DNA from: Knufia peltigerae
Taxonomy: Eukaryota; Ascomycota; Eurotiomycetes; Chaetothyriales; Trichomeriaceae
Direction: 5' to 3'
Length of the DNA stretch: 64,000 nt
Assembly: GCA_030247855.1 (NCBI GenBank)
Contig: JAPDRN010000117.1
Coordinates: 1 to 64,000, forward strand
The translations under genes and the position numbers were made by a program. The notes under the pieces are model-generated. The model did not search any database and had not been told where the DNA came from. It saw nothing but the letters and a program-made list of their open reading frames with translations. Shown here piece after piece: positions 1-12,748 of the stretch; within the stretch, counting starts at the first letter, position 1, and each line of letters begins with the position of its first letter.

Positions 1-297
1 CACACACATGTCCACAGACATACACAGGTATTCATAGATGCTACGGAATAAAGAGAGCGTTAGCACATGCAACAGGAAGGAATCGTACGTCGACGGCTGC
101 TTATCACAACTCACCTGTATCGTGGGTGCTGCGTGGCCAGGTTTACGTTCCGATCTACTTGGATCTTTCGATTCGACGTATCGTTGTTCTGTCGTGGGAC
201 AATTATCCTCTTCGGACCATCTACGATGACCGGCGAGGTGGTGGAGAGTATGTTGTGATGGCGGCGAGAGAGACGAGGAAGATGAAGAGGCGAGCAT
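1..297. other. Downstream flank of the SAM/PH gene
   Basis: Non-coding 3' flank of the minus-strand SAM/PH gene. It starts with a short CA run. I see no gene or structured RNA in it. Confidence 0.5.
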
Positions 298-2499
298 TCA
301 TATCTCACAAGTGTCGTTCTTCCTCATGGCTTTTGCCAACATCAACTTCCTCATCCACTCGATGCGTTCCTTGGAACTGTCGACGGCGAAGTGGTGAGAT
401 TTCGAAGAGCCACCCCCTCCACCCCCGCCAGTCTTCTCGAACAGCTTCCTCGCCATGGCCTTGTCGTTGTTGTCCGGGATGAGGGAGAAGGCGAACGAAT
501 GCTCGCCCGCCGGGAGTCTGCCCTGACCCAGCAGACTCTTCTTGAAGGCGGCGCCGAGTTTGGAACTCGAGGCCTGAGAGTAGGCGTGCAGGGTGTACCC
601 GTCGACGTCGATCCTCTCCAGGGCCTTGGCCGTGGCGTAGTGGGAGTCGTGCATGGTCAGCTCGTGGCCGATGAGGGTGCAGTAGTGGTCCTGCCACTCG
701 TGCCGGAGCATGCGGGTGGTCTTGCGTTTCCTCATCCAGCCGTGGTGGTTGGCGAGGTCTAGCTCGGTGATCCGTTGCGATTGCTGTTTGTGCCGGTCCT
801 TCCGCGCCGTCAGGGTTTCAGTGGCAACCCAAGACGGCTGAGCGGCCTCGTTCTCCTTTACCGGCGCAATCGACGGTGTAAACGACATTTGTCGAATGTG
901 TCGACGTGGAGGTTGTTGCTGTGGCGGTGGTGGCGTCGGCTGCGTCGACATGCACCGCCGAATTGGTTCGGGGCTGACGAGGAAGGTTGCAGTGGCTCCG
1001 TACCGCATTTCCGGGGGGACCGATTGCGAGACGTCCCTCTGGCACGGGTCGATGGCCATGGCCGTGATGGGGATGTCGGTGGCCGACATGGGAGTGTCGA
1101 TGCGGTAGATGTCGGCGGGTGACGCGACGCCGCCATAATGGTAGGGGTCCTTTTGTAGTTGGGCCTTGAGCTGGGCTTGGATCTGTGTGGGTTGATTGAG
1201 CGCCGAGATGGGCGTCCGCGAGGGACTCTTCTCGTCCTCCTTTTGGGTGGAGGGGATGGTGAGTTTTGGGAGGCCGCGAAGGTGCTCGTCCAGGTGAGCC
1301 GACTTGTTGTTGTTGGCGAAGGATGCAGATGCAGCAGGGGGAGGTGACGGGTTCGTCGAGTTGGACGGAGAGTGTAAATGTTGAAAGTTGAGAAACTGCC
1401 TGACGCTCTCCTGTGGGTCGCGAGGCTGGACCGAACTCAAGGTCTCGGGGGTGATCTTCACGGAAGACGGACCCAAGACATCTGAGGAACCCACCACAGA
1501 CGGGAGAGCCTCGGACCGGGCCTCGGATAAGGGTCGGCGGAGGGCGTTGTCCTCTTCAAAGGCGCGCTGCATGCGGAGGATCTTCCGCTGCTGTTTCTGC
1601 CACTTGGGGCAGTCTTCACCCTTGGAGCACTTGTGCTCTTTGGGCAAGACCTGTTCGATACCGACGATCGATATGGATTCGGCTGGGGTGACGATGTCGG
1701 GTTGTCTCCCCCTCCGTCGTGACCGTGAACGGTCGGTGACGACGACTTGTCGTTCTTCTGGCCGGGCAGATCGTTGCAGGGCCCGGGGACTACGGTTCGT
1801 CTTGGACGGTGTCCTCGAGAGGGGAGTCTCCAGCGAGATCATGCTGCTGTTGCGGAGTTGCTGTATGGAACTCATCACGCGGTGTCGTTTGCCGAACGAG
1901 CTGATGTCGAGTTCCTTGAGGTCCTCGAACTGCAGGTCGATTAGGACGCTGCCGGAGATGTCGTGAATCAGAAACTTCTCAACCACACTGGTCTCGAAGC
2001 CGGCTTCAGCCATCCATTCGGCCACCTGTCTAGGCGTCCAGTCACGGACCTGAGACTCGTCAAGTTCCGCGACGGCAGTGTTGAGAGCTCCAATGGGTTT
2101 CGGAGCGGGCTTGGTTTGCCCGACGGGAGACAATGCCATGAAGACATCGTCCTCCGGGTTACTGACTATCTCTGGTGTACCTCTGAAGAGGTGAGGGCCT
2201 TGAGGCCCTACTACCGACTTGTCATCGAAGTGAAACTCAAACCCTCCGAGGCCACCAGTGTTGGGAGGCGTCGGTAGGTCATCAGGACTCGAGAGAGTGG
2301 ATTGACTGTCGCTATCTCCCCACGGGTGCGGTGCAGAGTCAGAGTCTTCCTCGTTGTCCGTGTCGAAGATCTCGGTAGCTTCGGAGAGTGGTCGTGGAGC
2401 TGAGCTCCGACGATATAGGAAGGAGAGGTCGGAATGCTTCTGCGACATCTCAACCGTCTGCAACGGGCGTTGTCTTGAAAGCGGCGGTGACCATTCCAT
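298..2499 (-). CDS. SAM and PH domain protein (Boi/Pob1-like)
   Basis: Single-exon gene of 733 aa; the ATG is at 2499, with a second in-frame ATG 17 codons later. A SAM domain lies at about residues 152-216 (WTPRQVAEWM...FLIHDISG...LKELDISSFGKRHRV), followed by a long Ser/Pro-rich, probably disordered middle, and a PH domain at about 585-725 (HGWMRKRKTTRMLRHEWQDHYC ... ERIEWMRKLM). A (Gly)8 run interrupts the last PH strand region. SAM-plus-PH proteins of fungi (yeast Boi1/2, fission yeast Pob1) act at the cortex in polarised growth and exocytosis. I see no SH3 domain at the N terminus, so this is either a divergent Boi protein or a separate SAM-PH family. The domain calls are firm; the role is inferred from family. 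Upstream lies a long CT-rich stretch. Confidence 0.85.
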   Translation of the reverse strand: MEWSPPLSRQRPLQTVEMSQKHSDLSFLYRRSSAPRPLSEATEIFDTDNEEDSDSAPHPWGDSDSQSTLSSPDDLPTPPNTGGLGGFEFHFDDKSVVGPQGPHLFRGTPEIVSNPEDDVFMALSPVGQTKPAPKPIGALNTAVAELDESQVRDWTPRQVAEWMAEAGFETSVVEKFLIHDISGSVLIDLQFEDLKELDISSFGKRHRVMSSIQQLRNSSMISLETPLSRTPSKTNRSPRALQRSARPEERQVVVTDRSRSRRRGRQPDIVTPAESISIVGIEQVLPKEHKCSKGEDCPKWQKQQRKILRMQRAFEEDNALRRPLSEARSEALPSVVGSSDVLGPSSVKITPETLSSVQPRDPQESVRQFLNFQHLHSPSNSTNPSPPPAASASFANNNKSAHLDEHLRGLPKLTIPSTQKEDEKSPSRTPISALNQPTQIQAQLKAQLQKDPYHYGGVASPADIYRIDTPMSATDIPITAMAIDPCQRDVSQSVPPEMRYGATATFLVSPEPIRRCMSTQPTPPPPQQQPPRRHIRQMSFTPSIAPVKENEAAQPSWVATETLTARKDRHKQQSQRITELDLANHHGWMRKRKTTRMLRHEWQDHYCTLIGHELTMHDSHYATAKALERIDVDGYTLHAYSQASSSKLGAAFKKSLLGQGRLPAGEHSFAFSLIPDNNDKAMARKLFEKTGGGGGGGSSKSHHFAVDSSKERIEWMRKLMLAKAMRKNDTCEI

Positions 2500-5400
2500 A
2501 CTGAATAACGTTGTGTTGTCCAGCAGGGAGGGCCAGTCTGGTGTGAGGTTTGCAAACCATCAAGCAAAAGACGGGGATTCGAGACAGACAGGAGGTATGT
2601 ATAGAAGTGTTCTTGTTCAAAAGCGAGCAAGGCGGGCGGTTAATGGGGGATAGACGAGTGTGATGAGCGGAGTCTTGATAGAGACCAGGGTTCGTGCATG
2701 CATGAATTAAGTCGCAAAGAACCTACTGCAGTGGTATGCGTGCGATGGATGTGAAACGCACGGTCTGTAGCCATTCAACGGAAGGAGTCTCGACGTTGGC
2801 TGGTATAGGACGGCGGTAACATGTCAACGGGGTGGGAAGAGGCCAATGAATGAGGCTGCTATGAAAAGTACGCGCCGAAGCCATCGAGGTCAGGAAGAGG
2901 TCGCCTCCACCCGTGGTGCTTTACACCCTTGCAATCCACTGCAGCCAACGGTAGCAAAGATGCGTGGTGATGTCGGGATGGAGAAAGGCACATCCCCCCC
3001 TCTACCTCCAGAGCACTTCTCAAAATCCCCCGGTCTCGAACCAATGGTGTGGAGTGTCTTCCATTTCCAAAAATACCCGGCCATTGAGCAGCAACCGGAC
3101 CATACCATGTCTGGTCTGGTGTAGATCCTGCTGTGTCCTGGAATAGGTCCAGCGCTTCTCACTCGCTCTCCTGCCTCCCTCCTCGACTAACGGGCACGCG
3201 CCGTTTCCCTTCTTCCCTCCCGTACGGAGTATTTGGTCTCCTTACCCAGGCTCTTCCCTTCTTTTCCTTTACCCGTAGCGGCCTCAAGTCGCTCCGGTCC
3301 GCATTGCCCTCTGTTCTGCCTTGGTGTAGAGAAAGGGTCCTGGTGGCTCTGTTCCCCTCACCTTCTCTCATCCACTCCCCCTTCATTTCCCAGCCTCCCT
3401 TGTTACTCAGACTACCTTTCCAGTCTTTTTCTACGCTACGTGGTTTCTTGATTGGCTCCTGACCGTGAATTAAAAACGCCTCACTTTTCTCATCCCACCT
3501 TTTGGCCTTGTTCCGTCTTGCACCTTTTGAAGGATCCATTTGTGTAGTCCCGTCAAGCCCACCCTGATGAGAGGTGTCGAGAGCACAGGAGATCCCCCAC
3601 ACCCAGATCACAAGATGTACCATACACAATGTAGTCAAACAATAACACATGATCACGACATGGTCTACACCTGCGTTGCGTCACTAAAGCTCGTTGTAAC
3701 AGTTGAGAAGCTACCACTTCCAGTTGTGGTTGAGCGACCGAGGACTTATCACAACTTCGCTTTCGGCGACTGTCGAGTAGGCCAACAGCTTCTACGGCAG
3801 CTCCATGTCGTCCACCTACTACTTCCTTCTGGACCCTGAGTAACAGTTGAATTGACAATTTCTATCCGTCCCTCGACCCACACATCTTGCATTGTTTCGT
3901 GTGTTTGCCCACAAGTTTCCTTCCCGCTCGAAGAGTGAAAATCTCAGGGACTCGGAAGTTGAAGCCAAAGGTGTTTGACTTCAGTCAGTGCCATTCGGCC
4001 CTTACCGGAAGGCAGCTTCTTAGCGGTGAAGTGCGTCCAGATTGGCTGCTCTTGTCGAAGTCTTATCGACTCTAGCGTGGGCCGTCCGGGGCGAGTTCAA
4101 CAAGTCAAATCCACTTCCCTTCTCAGGCTTTTTTTTTCGTCTCGCAGATGATACTTGTAACCGAGCCTGTCGTCTCGCTTGTAGGTGACTATTGGAGATT
4201 GTTCAACCAGTCGGAACGACGCTGCTCGTGGAAACGCATATGCAAGCAAGACTTTGCGAGCTTTCCTACCTACCCGTGTGCGGCCAGAACGATCGTTTCG
4301 GCACTAAATGGCATGCTCAATTGACAGGAGAGAGCGAGCGGGATCACACACTCACACACTGTTGTTGCATGTGGTGACAAGCATGCCATACCATGGCGGC
4401 GTGACTTGTGACAATGGATGGAGATATCGTGGCAGCACGACATTGTACACATGGCCGCCACCTATGCGTATTGGCCTAGCGGTGGACTCACCGCCGTTCA
4501 TCAAGAGTACCTACCATGGCACGAGGACCGTACCGGATAGGTATCTTTGCTTATCCTAGTCGCACACACACGCAGAGGTCCCGTACTTTGTGTTATAGTG
4601 ATTGACAATCTGGTACATCTTTGGCGTACATACGGAATACCATGCACGACTAAGTTTACATGTCAAAGTGCGGGTCACGTTCCAACGACTTCTCGACTCC
4701 GTCTTGAATTTACAACGTCCGTCCCCTGCAAGAAAACAAACACAGCATTCGTTCGAGCGTAAAGCATTGTTTTCCCTAATCCTGTTCCCTGCATCTTGCC
4801 GACCATGACTCTTTAGACTCCCAACACGGGAAGTTGCATTATCGCACATGCGAAGAGTCGATCCTGTCCCATGTGGCGGCGGCAAGTTTCCAGGGTGAGT
4901 GAGAGAGTTCAAGCTTCCCAGCCGCGACTCATCGCCATGGTTGCAGGGGAAGATTGAAGCGAGCGACATGGGCAGGCCGCGTTCATCTTGTTATACGGAG
5001 TAGCATTATCCAGACTACCGCCCGCAATTTCTGCCAAAGGTGACATGATGTCGGAGCTGGTGGAATGTGACTGTGATGATGTTCAAATTTCCATGCATGG
5101 AATGCTGGGGGAGGTAAAGCCAGTCAGAGGAGGCTGGCGGGGATCACCGACACCCCGACTCGCTAACCTGGAGGTGTGGAGGGTAACGTCCAGGTTTTCG
5201 GCCATAGTGTCACATCGCGAGCATTCAACATGAGTGTCATGACGCGCAATCGGGTCAGTAGGCGAGCACAATCGTAGACAGTTGAGGGATGTTTTACTCT
5301 CTGAATTGCACTGGGGTCAGAACTGCAGGAACAGTCGCAAGATGATCAGCGATCGGGGGCACAAGTCAATGTCGCCCGAACGTCGCCGAGGTTCTGATGA

Positions 5401-7785
5401 TCCACCGCGTCCGTTTGATCGCCTTGTGGATTACATGCGAGTACGGATATCTAAGTACAGAGTAGGAGATGTATGTATAGTACGTATGAACATGAGCATT
5501 GTCTGTAATCAACCAGTGTGGATATCATTGAAGCGATAATGGCTATCCCCAAAGCTCTCCAGCGTCTTCAGACACTTACTTAGATGTCTAGAACTAAAAA
5601 AAGCATACATCGTTATGCACAAGGCCAGAAGCGAGCAAGATCATAAAGCAGAGAGAAATGATGAGGGGAACCAGTACGAGAGAATAGGCAGTACTCGTCC
5701 ACTACAGTACAGTGCTTGCATGGATCGAGACAAGGGCCATGCAGGGAGGATGAAGCATTCGACCACTTGACCTCGAGAGGGATACCCGGTATCCACATGT
5801 CTAATGCACGAGAGCCTCCTTGGCGTCACCGTTGGTCCCCGTCGCTCCCGCGTCCTTCTCGCACCCAGATTGAACTTCACTCATCCTGGGAAGAATCACC
5901 AGGCACAACAAGGGTAGCTTCAGCACTAGCCATTCACTTCGGACAATCACCATCCAATCGTTGCTGTTAGTCCAACATTTCCCAACACACCATCGGCTGG
6001 CTTTCCTGCCCTCTTTTCGCTCCCACTTGCCCCTCCACTGAGAAGCTCTGCTGCGACCCCCATGCCTACAGCAGTTTTGCCCTGGCCAGACCGTCGTTGG
6101 TCTTCGGAGGTCGAGAACAGCCCCCAAGACAGACCATGAGTAACGACTGACACATCTGACACTTGAGAGGGAAGACTTTGAAGGCCGTGGCAAGCCTTGC
6201 TTGGGAAGCACCTTGGATGGCAGAAACACAAAAAGTGTTTCCACTGAACTTCACCAATGGAGTCGTAAACACTGTACGGAATACTTGCAATTGCGCCAGT
6301 TAACGAAAAAAGTCGAATCATAATGCACTGGAGATCCCACGAGCCTAATGCCGTACTACTGCATCTAACCAGTGGAGCTTTTTGGGCTGGCGATGTGTTG
6401 GGTAAGCGAGTCCTCTCTCTCTCTCCCCGCTTTCAACCATGAGGTATACGAGGACATTCCCCCAGCGCAATAAAGTAGGGAAATCCAGCCCAAGTACAGT
6501 ACACACGGACCATTGCAAGGTGACCTGCATATGAGTGTCTGTGCGTGGAACATGACCTTGGTTCTGGTAACCCTCGTGAATGGGAAAGCCTTTTCCTGGA
6601 GATCGGTACCGGCCGGGTACAACCGCCATGGGCATGTTGAGAACCAAACCATAAAGTCGCTTTCTACGACCGGAGAAGTACACCGAATCCACCTCGTGAC
6701 TTTGTCATGCGAAATGATGGGTCCAGGCCACAACCACTGACGAAGAGAAAAAAGTCATGCTTTGATGCCTGGTGGCTTGCTCTCACTTCCTTGATTAGCC
6801 ACTACATGGAATCATGTTGAACCGGCCATTCAGAGGTCGGGACTCGTCGGGGGTTGGTATTACATCCCATGGCGATCAACCATCCCACGACCACACACGG
6901 CAAAGGGTGGCTTGACCAGGGGGTACATGTTGTACAGGGGGGCAGCATGCATGCTGTTCGAGGTTCGGCGCTAACTGCCCTGTCGTTCAGTACTCGTTGA
7001 AGCTGTCGAGTCCTAATCTTAGCCTCGAAGCGCCAGCCCACATGAGGTCGTCCAATCATCTATTCAGCCTCCCACACTTCATGCTCATTCATTCTTGCAT
7101 GCGATGCACACTATCGGTCGACCGAATTGCCTTGAGGATTGTCGACTTATCACTGACCATGGCTCATTCGACAAGCCCTGCTCATTGTTCAATCAATGCC
7201 AAACGACCCTCTCTCCTCCACACTTTTCTATCCCGACCAATCCACGAAGGGTGCCTTCAGACGCAGATGGGATATTCATAGATACAAACCTCCTCCAGCA
7301 TGCAATCGCCTGTTTCCCTCATTCGCTCTCCGAACCAAAACAATTGTTTCCTTCCCCCATACTGGATCTTTGCCTCGAAGTATTTCGGATGCTCATCTTG
7401 AACCTGCATATCACTCAACCCTCCAAGTTCCAAATATAGAATCATTCGTCGTGCCGAGAAGTTTTTCGAGGACCTCTCATAAAACAACATCCTCGGCCAA
7501 TGTCACCGTGAATCTCCTCCAAGGCAGACCGTTGCCCTCGCTGTTGCTCCCCTTCACAAACCTCGTCGACGGTACCCTCGGAGACGGCTTCGTGCGAACA
7601 CTGCTGGACAGTATTCGCGACCATTCCCTAGTAAATAATACCTACCTCAACAACAACAGCGCAGCAGTACACGGTTGTGTGTCCTCGTCGTCATCAATCA
7701 TCTCCCGCCGGCCGAGCGACAATTGTACAGTCAGAACGACAGAATCTCCCCTTGACTCTCTCTTACACACTCTCTAGAGACAACA
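2500..7785. other. Gene-poor intergenic region, 5.3 kb
   Basis: Separates the divergent SAM/PH gene (-) and Zn2Cys6 gene (+). About 3130-3450 is CT-rich on the plus strand, as in fungal promoters and leaders. TACGGAGTA occurs at 3223-3231 and 4994-5002. About 7200-7780 has an open frame, but it looks like the leader of the regulator because no conserved domain is visible. I found no transposase, reverse transcriptase or convincing exon chain. Confidence 0.45.
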
Positions 7786-10145
7786 ATGGCTCCCGCGAAG
7801 GAGAAAAGGGCTGCGCCCATGGCCAAAGCCTCGCCGTCTGTGGATACGAAGTCGTCGTCGTCAAGGATGCACAGAAGGTCGAGGTCGGGTGAGCTACTCT
7901 CACAATGATTATCGAATCTTTGCTAACGAGTTTTGTTCTTCCTCTCTGCAACAGGTTGCTTTACGTGTCGACTAAGACGGAAGAAGTGTGACGAAGCAAA
8001 GCCCAAGTGCAAGGCATGTCGAAACCTGGGCCTCGATTGTGAGTATAAACGGCCTCACTGGTGGATTAACAACGAAAACCGGAGGCAACAGAAAGAGCAC
8101 ATCAAGACCGTCATCAAGACTACCAAGACGAACGAAAAGACCATGGCTGCTGCTCAGAGCGCTTGTACGTCGTCCAGGGCACGTCCTTCTTCTATTTCCG
8201 TCTAGCTTGCTGACACAACACTGCAGATGGTACTCGAGGGTCTTCCGACACTTCACCAGATGCATCATCATATGATCCAAACTTTGATCCTTCCTTCGCG
8301 ACCACGCCTGGGATATTCACTCCGTTCGGACCGGACATGTACATGACCCACGACCCTTACAGCCAAGGTTTCCCATGGGAGGTCGACGTCAAGACCGAGA
8401 TGCACACGTACGTCAACGATGAACTCACACGTCGGGACTCTTCGATATCGACCTTTAGCACCTGGGTGCCTCCTCCACCTCAGGCCATGTTGCCGTCGTC
8501 ATCTTACCCCAGTGATGACTTTGCTGCTGTCCAGGCCACCGCCGACCTCTACGAGCAGCAGCAGAGACAAGACTCATGGACGGCCGAGGATCCTGTCTCG
8601 TTCAACGTCTTCGACTTCAACCACCTGGGTCGTCAACCCGGGCCTCAATGCTCCATGATCCAGCTCGACGACTGTGACCGTCCGCTCTTCAACCACCTAC
8701 TCGACAACGTGCTCCCGCTGCTCTTCCCGGTCCTCGAGGCCAACCAGCCTGGGTCCGTCAGGGCGGACGCCGTCTTGCCCGCTCTCGAGAACAACAAGGC
8801 CTACCTCCACTCTTGCCTACTCGCCGCCGCCACTCACATGAAGGACACCCGGACGGCGACGACGTACCTCGGCGGCTCGCTACTCGGCGTCGACGACGAG
8901 ACCATGCGGCACCGGCTCGCGTTCGTGACCATCGTGGTCGACGCTCTCAACAGCGACACCCACCACAACGAGATCCTCGACGCCCTCCTGGGCATGATCT
9001 CGCTGCAGGGGTGCGTCGGGTTGACCAGCAACCCGGAAAAGGAGCTGATCCCTTGGCACCAACACTTCCAGACCGCGGCCGACATTGTCCAAAAGCTCGA
9101 GCTCCCGACCGTGCTCGAAGGACTGCACGTCACGGGGGGCCACCCTTCCTTCAACATGACCCTGACGGCTTGGATCGACATCCTCGGTGCCACGATGCAG
9201 GGTAAAGCCCCCCGCTTCTCCAACACCTACCGCAACATGTTCTTCGCCCAGGCCACTTCGGGGCTCGAGGACCTGATGGGGTGCAACGACCTGGTCATGT
9301 ACCTGCTCTCCGAGGTGGCCTGCCTCGACTCGCTCAAGACCGACGGCCGACTGGACGACATCTCCCTGTGCAGTCACATCACCTCGCTCGCCCAGACCCT
9401 GGACCAGATCGAGCCCGCCGATCCCCCGGAGATCCCTTACTCCAAGGCCGGGGTGCTCCGGCCCAAACAACTCACCAAGAACGTCACCGCCGTCTTCCGC
9501 AAGGCCGCCCGGGTCTACCTCTGCTCCCTGGTCCCCGAGTACAACCGGCACCAGCCCGCGACCGTCAACCTGATCGCCCAGGTGTCGGACCTGGTGACCC
9601 ACTTCGTCCCCTCCGGCCCCAACGGCTTCGACCGCAGCCTCGTCTGGCCCTTGCTGATCTGCGGCGTCAACTCGATCCCCGCCTCCCCCTTCCGACGCAT
9701 GCTCGCCGAACGTTGCGAGATGTTGGGCGAGGCCGCCGACCACGGGTCCTTCGGGAGGATGGTCCACCTCCTTCACGAGGTCTGGCGCCGCAACGACGAC
9801 ATGATCTTGTCCGCTGGCGTCTGTGAAGCCACTCCAGTCACGGCGGGGAGTCCGGGAGGTTCGATCTCGACACCAATCACTGCTTCTGCTGCGACGGCAA
9901 CAACCACCACCACAACCGGCGGCGTCAATATCGGCCCTGCTCCGGCATCAGGGGCGTCAACGTCGACCTCGACATCGACATCCACAAACTCAGTACCACC
10001 ACCGCCACCAACAACAACACAACCCTCGTCTTCAACGACGACAACAACAACAACAAGCGCAACAAGCACAACAGTACCAAGGAACCAGAACGTCCACTGG
10101 AGGGACGTGATGCAACAGATCGGATGGGAATATCTCCTGATATGA
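7786..10145 (+). CDS. Zn2Cys6 transcription factor, ACR-2-like
   Basis: Three exons, 7786-7888, 7955-8164 and 8227-10145, give 743 aa. The introns are GTGAGC...CAACAG and GTACGT...CTGCAG, and the frame closes exactly across both. The N terminus is basic and holds a complete Zn2Cys6 cluster, Cys36, 39, 46, 53, 56 and 63 (core GCFTCRLRRKKCDEAKPKC), followed by the YKRPHWW motif seen in proteins related to Neurospora acriflavine-sensitivity regulator ACR-2. The long helical middle (about 180-560) resembles the Fungal_trans_2 regulatory domain. The tail is Ser/Thr/Pro low complexity built on CAA/ACA repeats, ending in a conserved-looking VHWRDVMQQIGWEYLLI. A nuclear DNA-binding regulator is certain by family; its targets are unknown. 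It is isolated between two gene-poor regions. Confidence 0.9.
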
Positions 10146-10306
10146 TGATAAAGGGTATTTTCTCACAATTACATTTCGTCTTGGGGAAAGTTACACGGAC
10201 ACAACCCTCCACAATCCTCCTCCCTCACTTCGCGCCCAACGCCCAAGCCCCCCAATGTCGGGTCAACATAAGCTCGCCGGTGGGGAACCCCCGGTCTCTT
10301 GACGGA

Positions 10307-10387
10307 GTATCATCCGCCCCGAACAGAAAAGGTCTTGATGGCCGTTCTTCTCTCTTCACCCGCACGTAGCGGTTCGGCGGATGATAC
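10307..10387. repeat. Imperfect inverted repeat about 160 bp past the Zn2Cys6 stop
   Basis: The left arm GTATCATCCGCCCCGAAC (10307-10324) pairs with the right arm GTTCGGCGGATGATAC (10372-10387), apart from a 2-nt bulge. An outer GGTCTC on the left and GAGACC on the right extend the stem after an asymmetric gap. The loop is 47 nt. It could be a 3'-UTR hairpin or a small degenerate element. Confidence 0.7.
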
Positions 10388-10819
10388 CGAGACCCACTCC
10401 ACCCCCTTGAGCGATCGACTGAGGCGACGAAGAACGAAGTGAGAGGTGTCTTCCTCTCCCCTTTCCAGGCGAAGCCTATCATCACAGGATGACGACATTC
10501 ATTTTCTTCTTCTGTTTCTTATCATTAATTCAATCGTTCGTCATCACCACTCATCTGGTCCGACTACTCTCAAGACGACGATGACGATGCTCGGTCGCCC
10601 CCGGGGCATTATGCGCCCATTTAGTATGGTATTGTTTAATCTTTTCTGGAAAAGGGTTAATATAATACTACGACGACAACAACAGCAGCAGCAGCTACCA
10701 CGCAGCTAGCTACCTATCATTACCCATCCATCAATCTCAATCTTGCATCCTGGTCTGGTAACACAAAAGTTCTGTTCGAAACAAAACAAACACCACACTA
10801 TAGGTACCTAGGTATATAT

Positions 10820-10834
10820 GTACTCCGGGAGTAC
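10820..10834. repeat. Short palindrome GTACTCC-G-GGAGTAC
   Basis: Two perfect 7-nt arms around one central G. It sits in non-coding sequence beside the palindromic run TAGGTACCTAGGTA (10801-10814). It resembles the recurrent TACTCCGTA word of this window but differs at the centre. Confidence 0.6.
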
Positions 10835-12724
10835 AGTGCCTTAGGGCAGTGGTTCTTTTTCCTTGGGTACCTGTGGCGCTTGAAAGAAAAAGGCGAGGCC
10901 TCTTCCCTTGTTTTTCCCTTTTTTCTTGAAATCTATCGGGGGATCTCGAGAACCCCAGTGTCGTGGGAGGACTTGGTGTTGTCATGTCCCAATTTCCTCG
11001 TGACGGCAACGGTGGTGATGGTAACGACGTACGTATGTAGTCTGTCTTCATGTTCGAAATCCCTAATCGACAGGTTCGGACCAGACAAGAGAGAAAGAGA
11101 TGCGAATATTTTCCTTACACCAACAACTCCCTCCTTATTGAGAATCTTGATACCTAGGATAATGGAGGCTGAAATCTCCAAGGTTTTGCACGAATCTCCT
11201 TTCTTTTCCAATGTGGATTGCGTGGATTCTAGCATATGAGAGGGTGAAAGAGTTGTTACTGCGTGAGTAGTGATGATGAGAGAAGGAATGAGACAAGAGA
11301 AAGAAGGTCCGATGACTTGATCCAGAGCTCGTTTAGGAGGAGGCTATTCGTTGAGAGTTGATGAGAGATGTGTTTGAAATGAAGCCGGTCAAACATTTAC
11401 ACGACCATCGTAACGGTCCAGAGTGTGCCAGATGAGATATGTGAAACAGTGAGAGCTGTTCGTACTGAGCGAGAGGGCAAGACGAGGCAGAGCAAGGCGG
11501 GCCCTGACCGGCCAAACTTTGAAGTGGATGTTAATGTCATGCATGAACCTGGGGAAACGATGTAAGAGTGTTTTGGAGCTGAAATTACGTTACAAGTCCT
11601 AATTTAAGGACAGAGCGGAGAAAACCATAGCATAGAACCATCAGAACAATGGTTTCCGAAGCCGGGATGTTCCAGGTACGAAAGAGCCACAGAAAGGATC
11701 GTCAGGCGGCGCAGGTGACTCCTGTTTGGTATTGGGCTGACCTAGGCTTCTGCTTTCATGATCGCTGTGGTCATATCTCCGTCTAATTCAGTAAACCTTG
11801 TTAGGTCCCTTGTAATAGTCCGAACGCGCTCGCTTGCGGATCACGTCCCGCCGGTAGGAACGAGTATACCTCAGCTCGGCGAGGTCTGCAAGACTTCGAT
11901 CGTGGCCTGGAGCGATCAGCAGAGGAAGTCGCCTTGGAGCCACTAGAGACACCATTAAGCCCATGTGGAGGGGGTGTTCCACTCTCGGAGTCGTCAATGA
12001 TAGGAATGCAAGTTGTACAACACAGCAAGCCGTCGCTGCAGAGGTGGTTATGGTGGACTCCCATGACAGCATCAGGGTAATTCCGTGCCTCAAGTCTCAG
12101 GCATTGTGTTTTCATGGGTGCCGAATGCTCCGTACGAGGTACCATGGATCGGAAATGATCTTTTCCTTGGACATGCGGCTTTTGTGTTTCATGTGAGCGG
12201 GCGACATTGAACTACTGCACGGTATACGAGGCAGAGAGACCGCACGATGAGGAGCAGAGTGACGAGTGTCGGAGGATTAGGACCAACAAAGGATCTCGAA
12301 AACCGATGCACGCCCTCGAGGTGGATGCCAATATTGAACAAAGTTGCCCCGGGGCTGATTTTCGGCGGCAGAATCATCAACTAAGTTGATCAGCTGCAGT
12401 ATCTGAAACGTCGCCCGGGCCGCATGGGAGACGAAGACATGGGCTTTGGGATGTTGGATTTTGGAGACATGGTAGATGCAAGTATGGGTCAATACGGGCC
12501 TTGCGATATTGCCACCGCTTGTTGGTCTGCAGGCCTGGTGAAAAGAAAAAAAGAGGCAACCACTAACCGCTTGTGGCTTTCTCTTGTAGAAAAGGGTGGG
12601 CAAGTGCAAGGCATCCAAATAAGAATAGAAGAGCCCAAGTCGTGACGTGCAATGCAGCCGGGACTCTGGGTATCGGAGCAAGACCTGAGACAATCTCCAT
12701 TGTCGAATATCTCTCGTCTCCTTT

Positions 12725-12748
12725 CCCCCAGAAGTCGCCTTCTGGGGG
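12725..12748. repeat. Perfect 10-bp hairpin with 4-nt loop
   Basis: CCCCCAGAAG (12725-12734), loop TCGC, then CTTCTGGGGG (12739-12748). No gene is nearby. A GC-rich perfect stem of this size is uncommon by chance, but no T-tract or flanking gene indicates a terminator role. Confidence 0.7.

Noticed and set aside
5801..6244. 147-codon minus-strand open frame
   Set aside because: No domain, atypical codon use and no plausible splice context; likely chance.
7196..7777. 193-codon open frame just before the Zn2Cys6 start
   Set aside because: No domain, Ser-rich composition and a stop before the regulator's start; better explained as leader or promoter sequence.
2500..7785. Possible transposon remnant filling the large spacer
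   Set aside because: No transposase or reverse-transcriptase motif, terminal repeats or RIP-like AT skew could be seen by eye.
8834..9776. Long antisense frames opposite the Zn2Cys6 regulator
   Set aside because: Shadow frames produced by strong C/G third-position bias in the sense exon.
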